Source: an uncultured Actinomyces sp. (lineage in GTDB: Bacteria; Actinomycetota; Actinomycetes; Actinomycetales; Actinomycetaceae). From it: DNA of 6,188 bases. Under the pieces are notes generated by a model that did not search any database, was not told where the DNA came from, and was given only the letters and a program-made list of their open reading frames with translations. The stretch lies in NCBI GenBank assembly GCA_915069725.1, contig CAJZFF010000114.1:1-6188 (forward strand). The letters are read 5' to 3'. How positions within the stretch are numbered: position 1 is the stretch's first letter; each line of letters starts with the position of its first letter. A program made the position numbers and the translations under genes. Shown piece by piece: positions 1-6,188 of the stretch.

Positions 1-1
1 T

Positions 2-274
2 GCCAACCGCACCGGCGAGCGTCCGGCCACCGATGCCGACGCCGCGCGTCGGGCCTTCCCCCGTCGAGACGTCCTCGTACTCGACGGCGGCCCCACGCCC
101 GGTCCGGTGCCCTCGACGATCATCTCTTTGGCCGGCGAGCGGGCGCTGGCGCCGGTGGTGGTGCGCGACGGCCTCCTGTCCCGCACCGCCCTGGCGGCGG
201 TCCTCGAGCCTGTGCTTCGAGCAGCGGGGGCGCCGCCGCTGCTCGACGCGGGCGGTCAGGGGCGCACGGCGTGA
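2..274 (+). CDS. tsaC: L-threonylcarbamoyladenylate synthase (Sua5/YrdC/TsaC family), C-terminal part only
   Basis: The reading frame is open from the left edge (base 1 is the end of a cut codon) and gives 90 residues before TGA at 272-274. It begins ANRTGERPATDADAARRAF, which matches the SANxSGxPPxT stretch near the end of the YrdC fold. It continues with LDGGPTPGPVPSTI, the typical glycine/proline loop and PSTI/V strand, and then VVVRDGLLS. The family makes threonylcarbamoyl-AMP from threonine, bicarbonate and ATP in the cytoplasm, for the t6A37 modification of ANN-decoding tRNAs. The frame ends about 85 residues after the SAN motif, so this is probably a single-domain TsaC/YwlC-like protein without the extra Sua5 domain. 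The 5' part, including the nucleotide-binding residues, lies outside the window. Its last four bases overlap the wecA start (GTGA), so the two genes are probably co-translated. Linkage to rfe and the atp genes is also known from Mycobacterium tuberculosis. Confidence 0.88.
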   Translation, partial: ANRTGERPATDADAARRAFPRRDVLVLDGGPTPGPVPSTIISLAGERALAPVVVRDGLLSRTALAAVLEPVLRAAGAPPLLDAGGQGRTA

Positions 275-1536
275 GGGTCTACCTGCTCGTTCTTCTGGTG
301 GCCGCTGCGGTCACTTACGTGTCCGTGCCGATCGTGCGTCACGTCGCACTGGTGTCCAACGCCCTGACCCCGGTGCGCGCCCGCGACGTCCATTCCACCC
401 CCATCCCCCGGCTGGGGGGCGTGGCCATGTTCGCGGGCTTCGCCTCCGCGGTGACGGTGGCCTCGCGGGTTCCCTATCTGGCCGACGTCATCGACTCCTC
501 CGCGTGGGCGGTCGTGATGGGGGCGGGCATGGTGTGCCTGCTGGGGGTCGTCGACGACCTGTGGGAGCTGGACTGGTGGGCCAAGCTCTCCGGGCAGATC
601 CTGGCGGCCGGCATCATGGCCTGGCGGGGGGTGCAGCTCATCACCTTCCCCGTGGGAGGAGTCACCCTGGGGTCCTCGCGACTGAGCCTGTTCTCCACCA
701 TCCTCGTGGTGCTGGCGGTCATCAACGCGGTCAACTTCGTCGACGGGCTCGACGGACTGGCCGCCGGCATCATCGGCATCGGCGCGAGCGCCTTCTTCCT
801 CTACGTCTACGTGCTGACCCGCACGACGCAGCCCGCCTCCTACACGTCCCTGGCGGCCACCGTGATCGCCGCCCTGATCGGGATCTGCGTGGGCTTCCTG
901 CCCCATAACTTCCATCCGTCCACGATCTTCATGGGCGACTCCGGCTCCATGCAGCTGGGGCTCATCTCGGCGGCCGGAACCATCATCGTCACCGGCCAGA
1001 TCGATCCGCTGTCCATCGAGGGCACCACCGCGGTGCCCGTGTTCCTGCCGGTGCTCATCCCCCTGGCGGTGCTGCTGCTGCCCCTGACCGACATGATGAT
1101 GGCGATCGTGCGCCGCACCCGGAAGGGGCTGAGCCCCACCCACCCCGACCGCATGCACATGCACCACCGGCTCCTGGCCGCCGGGCACTCCCACCGCCGC
1201 GCGGTGCTGGTCATGTACCTGTGGGCGGCGGTCGCCTCCTTCCCCGTGGCCGCCATGGCCTTCTTCCCCCTGCCCTGGGTGCTGGCGGGACTCGCCCTCG
1301 CAGTGCTGTTCGCCTTCGTCGTCACTGTCGACCTCATGCCCGGGGTGCGCCACGGCCTGCGCTCGGCGCTGCGCCGTCGCCAGGACCGCCAGGAACAGCG
1401 GATCGTCATCTCCCGCAACGTCTCAGGAACTGGTGAAGTGACGCGCCCGGCCGAGGGGCAGGCGCCGCAAGGAGCCGTCGTGTCGGCTACCGTGTCAACG
1501 GCTCCCGCCCACCATCCCGAGGAGACGGACGCATGA
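271..1536 (+). CDS. wecA: WecA/Rfe-type polyprenyl-phosphate HexNAc-1-phosphate transferase
   Basis: This is a 421-residue polytopic membrane protein of the MraY/WecA/TagO family. It moves a HexNAc-1-phosphate (GlcNAc in characterised WecA) from a UDP-sugar to undecaprenyl or decaprenyl phosphate on the inner membrane face, the first step of an envelope glycan. The family motifs appear in order: VHSTPIPRLGG near residue 40; the Mg-binding pair D95-D96 in VVDDLWEL; N152-A164 reading NAVNFVDGLDGLA with D158 and D161; F220-S226 reading FMGDSGS; and the cytoplasmic histidine loop HPDRMHMHHR at 291-300. Hydrophobic helices run to about residue 353. They are followed by a polar tail of about 67 residues, basic at first and then Ala/Pro/Thr-rich, which is not part of the catalytic core. 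The start is GTG at 271, with AGGGG (258-262) eight bases upstream; it overlaps the preceding gene by four bases and atpI by four. Whether the product feeds teichoic acid, a rhamnose polysaccharide or an arabinogalactan linker cannot be told here. Confidence 0.93.
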   Translation: MRVYLLVLLVAAAVTYVSVPIVRHVALVSNALTPVRARDVHSTPIPRLGGVAMFAGFASAVTVASRVPYLADVIDSSAWAVVMGAGMVCLLGVVDDLWELDWWAKLSGQILAAGIMAWRGVQLITFPVGGVTLGSSRLSLFSTILVVLAVINAVNFVDGLDGLAAGIIGIGASAFFLYVYVLTRTTQPASYTSLAATVIAALIGICVGFLPHNFHPSTIFMGDSGSMQLGLISAAGTIIVTGQIDPLSIEGTTAVPVFLPVLIPLAVLLLPLTDMMMAIVRRTRKGLSPTHPDRMHMHHRLLAAGHSHRRAVLVMYLWAAVASFPVAAMAFFPLPWVLAGLALAVLFAFVVTVDLMPGVRHGLRSALRRRQDRQEQRIVISRNVSGTGEVTRPAEGQAPQGAVVSATVSTAPAHHPEETDA

Positions 1537-2054
1537 GTACAGCACACGGCTCCGGCCCGATGTCGCAGCAACCTGCCGACGAGCAGCCGGGACCGACCGG
1601 GGGGACCAGTCGCAACACCGCAGTCCTGATCGACTCTGTTGCCCGGCTGCGTCGGATCCTGACGATTGCCACCGGGGTCCTGGTGGCGCTTGAGCTCCTC
1701 TGGTGCGTAGGTGGCGGCATGACCGGAGGCGTGGCCCGCCCGACCGGGACCTTTCCGGTGGCCGCGGTGGCGACGGCGCTGCTCCTGGCCTCCACGTGGT
1801 GGGTTCTGGCCCGCATGGTGCGCTCCGGGATGGGACTCATGGCTGCCTGGATGGGCGGCGGTTACCTCGCGAGAATCTCCCTGCTGGCCCTGGTTCTCCT
1901 CGGCGGTCGGGTGATCGGGCTGGACACTCGAGTGATTGGGGTCTCACTCATCGTTGCTGTGCTGGTAAGCCTGTTCGCCGAGGTGACCGTCCTGACGCGA
2001 GCACGAATCCTTGCTGTGGAGCCGATGAAGGGAGGGTCGACGGGTCGGTCCTGA
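1533..2054 (+). CDS. atpI: AtpI-like small integral membrane protein, probable ATP synthase assembly factor
   Basis: The product is 173 residues: a polar N-terminal tail of about 40 residues, then four hydrophobic segments at roughly 42-62, 74-94, 106-126 and 133-153, and a short basic C-terminus. This size and four-helix layout fit the AtpI/Rv1303-type protein that lies between rfe and atpB in actinobacteria. In other bacteria AtpI is reported to help the c-ring assemble; a role here is inferred from position and topology, because the sequence is poorly conserved and has no catalytic motif. The ATG at 1533 overlaps the wecA stop (ATGA) and has a good Shine-Dalgarno, GAGGAG at 1519-1524, eight bases away. 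A second ATG at 1560 would shorten the tail by nine residues but has weaker support. The TGA stop is followed at once by a hairpin and the 172-base atpB leader. Confidence 0.75.
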   Translation: MSTAHGSGPMSQQPADEQPGPTGGTSRNTAVLIDSVARLRRILTIATGVLVALELLWCVGGGMTGGVARPTGTFPVAAVATALLLASTWWVLARMVRSGMGLMAAWMGGGYLARISLLALVLLGGRVIGLDTRVIGVSLIVAVLVSLFAEVTVLTRARILAVEPMKGGSTGRS

Positions 2055-2077
2055 CCGAGGCGTAGGTTCAACCTCGG
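2055..2077 (+). other. Hairpin directly after the atpI stop, with an overlapping dyad
   Basis: CCGAGG (2055-2060) can pair with CCTCGG (2072-2077) across an 11-base loop, starting one base after the atpI TGA. There is no following T-run, so it is not a classic intrinsic terminator. The same bases contain AGGTTCAACCT (2064-2074), an almost perfect palindrome around one central C, which could be a competing fold or a protein-binding dyad. The sequence symmetry is certain; the function is unknown. Confidence 0.4.
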
Positions 2078-2092
2078 GAGGCGGCAAGGACG

Positions 2093-2140
2093 ATGAATCG
2101 GGATGCGCCTGCTGATTTTGCTTCGTTGAACCATTCCTAG
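2093..2140 (+). CDS. Possible 15-codon leader reading frame upstream of atpB (speculative)
   Basis: ATG at 2093 opens a frame reading MNRDAPADFASLNHS and ends with TAG at 2138-2140. Purine-rich sequence precedes it: GGGAGG at 2076-2081 lies 11 bases away, a little far, and AAGGA at 2086-2090 is only two bases away. Codon use is not as GC3-biased as in the real genes here. It has no run of one amino acid that would suggest classic attenuation. It may be a chance frame, and is listed because it has a plausible ribosome-binding context inside the atp leader. Confidence 0.15.
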   Translation: MNRDAPADFASLNHS

Positions 2141-2214
2141 GCGCTAGCATTGCCAGTGGTTAGCAGGCCTGTTCGGGGCAGACATCAGGTCAGACTTCGA
2201 AGCGTGAGAGACAT

Positions 2215-2229
2215 CGGGAGGATCTCCTG
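2215..2229 (+). promoter_or_regulatory. atpB ribosome-binding site and CTG start, foldable into a hairpin
   Basis: GGGAGGA at 2216-2222 is the strongest Shine-Dalgarno in the leader; its GGAGG core ends five bases before CTG at 2227. This site decides the atpB start, because no ATG, GTG or TTG occurs in frame between the TAG at 2161 and the GTG at 2329. CGGGAG (2215-2220) can also pair with CTCCTG (2224-2229) around a GAT loop, with one G-U pair, so both the Shine-Dalgarno and the start codon would be covered. Confidence 0.7.
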
Positions 2230-3147
2230 TCCACCAACACCGTCACCGAGAGCGACGCGGCAGTCGACGACGTCGCCGCGCCGCGGACGGCTGACGCCAA
2301 GCCGTTCGTCAAACCGCTGTGGTACTGGGTGCTCCTGGTTGTCCTGGTTGCGGTGATCGTGCTGACTGCGGTGCCCGCCTTCACTCAGCACCCTCACTCA
2401 CCCGGCGTCGAGGACTTCTTCCCCGAAGCGCTCTTTGGCCAGGGTACGTTCCTGGAGTTCAACCGGCTCACTCTCGTCCGCGTCGTCATGGGGGTCGCCT
2501 TGTGCCTGACGGTGGGGGTGGCCGCCAGCCGGCTCAAGACCGTCCCCGGGCGCGGCCAGGCCGTGCTCGAGCTCATCGCCGACTTCGTGCGCAGCAACGT
2601 GGCCCTCATGCTTCTGGGCAATAAGAACGGACGCCGCTTCGCCCCCCTGCTGGGGACCCTCTTCCTGGGAGTGCTGGCCATGAACATCGCCGGCATCATC
2701 CCGGGACTCAACATCGCCGCCTCCTCGGTGGTGGCGGTGCCCCTCGTGTTCGCGGCCCTGACATACATCACCTTCATCGGTGCCGGAATCAGGGAGCAGG
2801 GAATCGGTCACTTCCTCGCCTCCCAGCTCCTGCCTCCGGGGCTGCCCAAGGTGATGTACCTGCTCATCACCCCCATCGAGTTCCTCTCGAACTTCATTGT
2901 TCGGCCGGTGACGCTCACCCTGCGTCTGCTGTGCAACATGGTCTCCGGGCACATGCTGCTCGCCATGACCTTCTTCGGGACCACCAGTCTGCTCCTGCAC
3001 CTACAGGCGTCTTCGGCGGCAAGTTTCCTCACCGGCGCAGCCATGATCGCGGTGACCCTGTTCGAGGTCTTCGTCGCGGTCCTGCAGGCCTACATCTTCA
3101 CCATCCTCAGCGCCGTCTATATCAAGCTCTCCATCGAGGCCCACTAG
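2227..3147 (+). CDS. atpB: F1Fo ATP synthase subunit a (proton channel), apparent CTG start
   Basis: Subunit a forms the two half-channels that carry protons to and from the c-ring. From CTG at 2227 the product is 306 residues: a polar, acidic N-terminal tail of about 29 residues, then hydrophobic helices near 31-51, 82-101, 141-158, 168-186, 228-250 and 265-300. Signature elements are NIAGIIPG at 153-160, RPVTLTLRLLCNM at 226-238 with R233 as the essential channel arginine (E. coli R210), and LQAYIF with Q287 (E. coli Q252). The start rests on three points. GGAGG lies five bases upstream. 30 of 33 codons between CTG and 2329 end in G or C, against 12 of 21 just upstream. The only conventional in-frame start, GTG at 2329, lies inside the first helix without a Shine-Dalgarno. 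The stop is TAG at 3145-3147, and atpE follows after 81 bases. The family call is certain; the CTG start is likely. Confidence 0.95.
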   Translation: MSTNTVTESDAAVDDVAAPRTADAKPFVKPLWYWVLLVVLVAVIVLTAVPAFTQHPHSPGVEDFFPEALFGQGTFLEFNRLTLVRVVMGVALCLTVGVAASRLKTVPGRGQAVLELIADFVRSNVALMLLGNKNGRRFAPLLGTLFLGVLAMNIAGIIPGLNIAASSVVAVPLVFAALTYITFIGAGIREQGIGHFLASQLLPPGLPKVMYLLITPIEFLSNFIVRPVTLTLRLLCNMVSGHMLLAMTFFGTTSLLLHLQASSAASFLTGAAMIAVTLFEVFVAVLQAYIFTILSAVYIKLSIEAH

Positions 3148-3168
3148 ACGTCACCGACCTGTCCCTGA

Positions 3169-3437
<269 letters not shown>

Positions 3438-3438
<1 letters not shown>

Positions 3439-4025
3439 TGCTTCCCCTGGCTGCCGAGAGCGGGCAGGGAGGGGGGACCGCCTTCATCCTGCCTCCGCTC
3501 TATGAGATCTTCTGGGCGGCGATCGTCCTCCTGCTCATCCTCCTGGTGGTGGGCCGCTACGCCCTGCCCCGGCTCTACGCCGTGCTGGACGAGCGCGCCC
3601 GGCGCATCCAGGAGGGCCTCGACCTGGCCGACAAGGCCAAGCAGGACCAGGCCGACGCCGAGAAGCGCGCCACCCGGCTCGTGGACGAGGCCCGTCGCGA
3701 GGCCGCCCGCATCCGTGACAACGCCCATGGCGAGGCCAAGGAGATCATCGCCAAGGCCCGCACCGACGCCCAGGCGGAAGCCGCCGGCATCATCGAGGGC
3801 GCCCAGCGCCAGATCCTGGCTGAGAGGCAGGCCGCGCAGATCTCGCTGCGCACCGACGTCGGCATGCTCGCCTCCACCCTGGCCGAGCGGATCGTCGGTG
3901 AGCAGCTGAGCGACACCGCCCTGTCCGAGCGGGTCATCGACCGCTTCCTCGATGAGCTCGAGACCATGGAGCCGGTCGAGGGGCTCGACGCCGGCGCCTC
4001 CTCCTCTGCGGAGGCGACGCGGTGA
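3438..4025 (+). CDS. atpF: F1Fo ATP synthase subunit b (peripheral stalk)
   Basis: The 195-residue product anchors the stator. A short N-terminal stretch outside the membrane is followed by one hydrophobic helix at about 24-39. A long, charged, Ala-rich coiled-coil region follows at about 48-137 (VLDERARRIQEGLDLADKAK and on), as in b-subunit dimers. Near 138-170, LRTDVGMLASTLAERIVGEQL is the usual C-terminal part that meets delta and F1. The last 15 or so residues are Ser/Ala/Glu-rich and variable. The chosen start is ATG at 3438, which shares its A with the atpE stop TGA. A GTG at 3435 would add only one residue. I see no Shine-Dalgarno upstream, so translation probably depends on ribosomes finishing atpE. 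It is not fused to delta, unlike the mycobacterial gene. Confidence 0.95.
3995..4016 (+). promoter_or_regulatory. Hairpin that can sequester the atpH ribosome-binding site
   Basis: CGCCTCC (3995-4001) is fully complementary to GGAGGCG (4010-4016), giving a seven-pair stem with an eight-base loop. The right arm contains GGAGG (4010-4014), the atpH Shine-Dalgarno, seven bases before GTG at 4022. The left arm lies in the Ala-Ser-Ser-Ser codons at the end of atpF. Ribosomes finishing atpF would melt the stem, a common way to couple translation. The pairing is read from the sequence; the role is inferred. Confidence 0.45.
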
Positions 4026-4837
4026 GAACAGGAACTGCCGCCACCCGTCAGACCGTGAGCCAGGCCTGGAGCCCGGTGCTCACGGCTGCGGGCGTCGAGG
4101 GCCAGGAGCTGGGTCGCCAGATCCTCGCCCTGGCTCACCAGGTCGCCGTCCACTCGCTGCCCGGTCCGCTGACCGACCCGGGCCGCGAGCCCGAGGACAA
4201 GGTGGCCCTGGCCCGCCGGCTCTTCACCGGCACCGTGGACGAGCGCGTCGTCGACCTGCTCAGCGCGATGGTCCGCGGCCGCTGGTCCAAGGCCGTCGAC
4301 CTGGTCTCCGCCCTCCACGACCTGGGCATCGAGGCGATCCTCGCCGGCGCCCACGCAGATGGCTCGGTGGCGGAGATCGAGCAGCAGCTCTTCGAGGTCC
4401 ACGAGCAGATCGCCGACAACCGTGAGCTGCGCGAGGCCCTGACCCCTTCGCGCCGCACCAGCACCGAGGCCCGGGTCCGCCTGGCCGAGGCCGTCTTCGC
4501 CCCCCACATCAGCGCCCCCGCCATGAGCCTGGTGGACTGGTGCATGCGCCACCACGCCGAGGGCGGTCCGCTGCGCAACCTGCGCCGCGTCGTCGAGCTG
4601 GCCGCTGAGATGCGCCATCGCACCATCGTCGACGTCGTCACCGCCATCCCCATGACCTCGGCCCAGGAGGAGCGCCTGCGCACCATCCTGGAGCGCCGCC
4701 TGGGCACCAAGGTCGACCTCAACTGCGAGGTTGACTCCGCGGTCATCGGCGGAGTCCGCATCTCGACGAGGAACTACGTCATGGACCGCACCGTGAGCAG
4801 CGCCGTCGCCGAGCTGCGCACCCGCCTGGCGGGCTAG
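4022..4837 (+). CDS. atpH: F1Fo ATP synthase subunit delta (OSCP-like)
   Basis: Delta joins the b stalk to the top of the alpha/beta head. The 271 residues are about 90 more than E. coli delta, but they match the longer form common in actinobacteria with separate b and delta genes. The N-terminal half is helical and soluble, starting near SQAWSPVLTAAG. The C-terminal domain carries the family signature: VVTAIPMTSAQEERL at about 205-219, then VDSAVIGGVRI at 237-247, then a final helix, SSAVAELRTRL. No membrane segment is seen. The GTG at 4022 overlaps the atpF stop (GTGA) and has GGAGG (4010-4014) at seven bases, a site that can be masked by a hairpin. The TAG stop (4835-4837) lies inside a 14-base perfect palindrome. 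atpA follows after a 105-base gap. Confidence 0.95.
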   Translation: MRTGTAATRQTVSQAWSPVLTAAGVEGQELGRQILALAHQVAVHSLPGPLTDPGREPEDKVALARRLFTGTVDERVVDLLSAMVRGRWSKAVDLVSALHDLGIEAILAGAHADGSVAEIEQQLFEVHEQIADNRELREALTPSRRTSTEARVRLAEAVFAPHISAPAMSLVDWCMRHHAEGGPLRNLRRVVELAAEMRHRTIVDVVTAIPMTSAQEERLRTILERRLGTKVDLNCEVDSAVIGGVRISTRNYVMDRTVSSAVAELRTRLAG

Positions 4838-4842
4838 CCCGC
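4829..4842 (+). repeat. 14-base perfect palindrome on the atpH stop codon
   Basis: GCGGGCTAGCCCGC reads the same on both strands and contains the atpH TAG. As RNA it gives a GCGGG/CCCGC stem with a CUAG loop, extendable by two G-U pairs (4828 with 4843, 4827 with 4844). There is no T-run after it, so it is not a standard terminator, and atpA follows on the same strand. It could influence termination of translation, mRNA decay or readthrough, or be a chance product of GC-rich sequence. Confidence 0.45.
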
Positions 4843-4942
4843 TGATCGCACGCCGACCCACAACTTCACCACCCCACCCCGCGCCGTCGTCGCTCACGCC
4901 CAGCGCCGCCGGCCCCCAGAACGCAACCAGCAAGGAGACGAG
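4843..4942 (+). promoter_or_regulatory. atpH-atpA gap with a C-rich, G-free stretch and the atpA ribosome site
   Basis: The gap holds no gene. Bases 4856-4880 contain 16 C, 7 A, 2 T and no G, an unstructured C-over-G composition of the kind Rho prefers. It may also simply keep the mRNA open ahead of atpA. At the end AAGGAG (4932-4937) lies five bases before the atpA ATG and is the clearest Shine-Dalgarno in the window. No promoter was recognised. Confidence 0.35.

Positions 4943-6188
<1,246 letters not shown>

Larger units (their letters stand above)
2055..2226 (+). promoter_or_regulatory. Leader region of the core atp genes (atpI-atpB gap)
   Basis: This 172-base gap is visibly richer in A and T than the flanking genes, notably around 2114-2160, and its in-frame third positions are not GC-biased. 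It holds a stop-proximal hairpin (2055-2077), a possible 15-codon reading frame (2093-2140), a CCTAGG-C-GCTAGC segment (2136-2148), and the atpB Shine-Dalgarno at its end. An operon promoter is plausible here. TTGAAC (2126-2131) and TAGCAT (2145-2150) resemble -35 and -10 elements, but only 13 bases separate them, too few for a standard sigma-70 promoter. I therefore call the region regulatory without fixing a promoter. Confidence 0.45.

Noticed and set aside
33..908. A 291-codon plus-strand frame at the left edge.
   Set aside because: It is out of frame with both the TsaC tail and wecA and gives an Arg/Gly/Pro/His-rich product, so it is a shadow frame.
256..1353. A 365-codon minus-strand open frame opposite wecA.
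   Set aside because: The product is His/Gly/Asp/Arg-rich low complexity, while the plus-strand frame carries every WecA motif.
2055..2077. Intrinsic terminator after atpI.
   Set aside because: The stem has only six pairs with a large loop and no following T-run.
2126..2150. TTGAAC and TAGCAT as a sigma-70 promoter.
   Set aside because: The 13-base spacing is too short for a standard promoter; it is kept only as a weak hint in the leader entry.
2329..2331. GTG as the atpB start.
   Set aside because: It lies inside the first membrane helix, has no Shine-Dalgarno, and leaves 33 strongly GC3-biased upstream codons unexplained.
2150..2356. A 68-codon plus-strand frame across the atpB leader and 5' end.
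   Set aside because: It is Arg/Ser/Pro-rich, lacks a ribosome site, and is out of frame with the clearly coding atpB N-terminus.

Overview
This window is from a high-GC Gram-positive actinobacterium, and it carries the first part of an F-type ATP synthase operon. All real genes lie on the + strand, and their codons strongly favour G or C in the third position. Gene order is Sua5/TsaC tail, WecA (rfe), AtpI-like, atpB, atpE, atpF, atpH, atpA. This is the arrangement known from actinobacteria. atpF and atpH are separate genes, which argues against Mycobacterium, where they are fused. A 271-residue delta subunit and a 69-residue c subunit would suit an Actinomyces-like or related lineage, but the species cannot be fixed from the sequence alone.

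Layout. Positions 2-274 are the 3' end of a threonylcarbamoyl-AMP synthase gene (tRNA t6A modification), cut by the window edge. It overlaps wecA (271-1536) by four bases (GTGA). wecA encodes a polyprenyl-phosphate HexNAc-1-phosphate transferase that starts a cell-envelope glycan on the lipid carrier. wecA overlaps the four-helix AtpI-like gene (1533-2054) by four bases (ATGA). A 172-base leader (2055-2226) then precedes the core ATP synthase genes: atpB (a, 2227-3147), atpE (c, 3229-3438), atpF (b, 3438-4025), atpH (delta, 4022-4837) and atpA (alpha, 4943 to the window end, incomplete). The gaps of 81 bases (atpB-atpE) and 105 bases (atpH-atpA) hold no gene. No RNA gene, mobile element, CRISPR array or long repeat was seen.

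How the genes work together. a and the c-ring form the proton channel and rotor. b and delta make the peripheral stalk that holds the alpha/beta head. AtpI probably helps assemble the membrane part. The remaining subunits (gamma, beta, epsilon) presumably follow beyond the right edge. The c subunit lacks the side chains of the sodium-binding site, so the enzyme is most likely proton-driven.

The content is ordinary; I see no undescribed system. The points worth a second look concern translation. atpB appears to start at CTG (2227), and the start codon and its Shine-Dalgarno can pair in a small hairpin. The atpH Shine-Dalgarno can be sequestered by a hairpin inside the end of atpF. A 14-base perfect palindrome sits on the atpH stop codon. 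The atpB leader holds dyads and a possible 15-codon reading frame.
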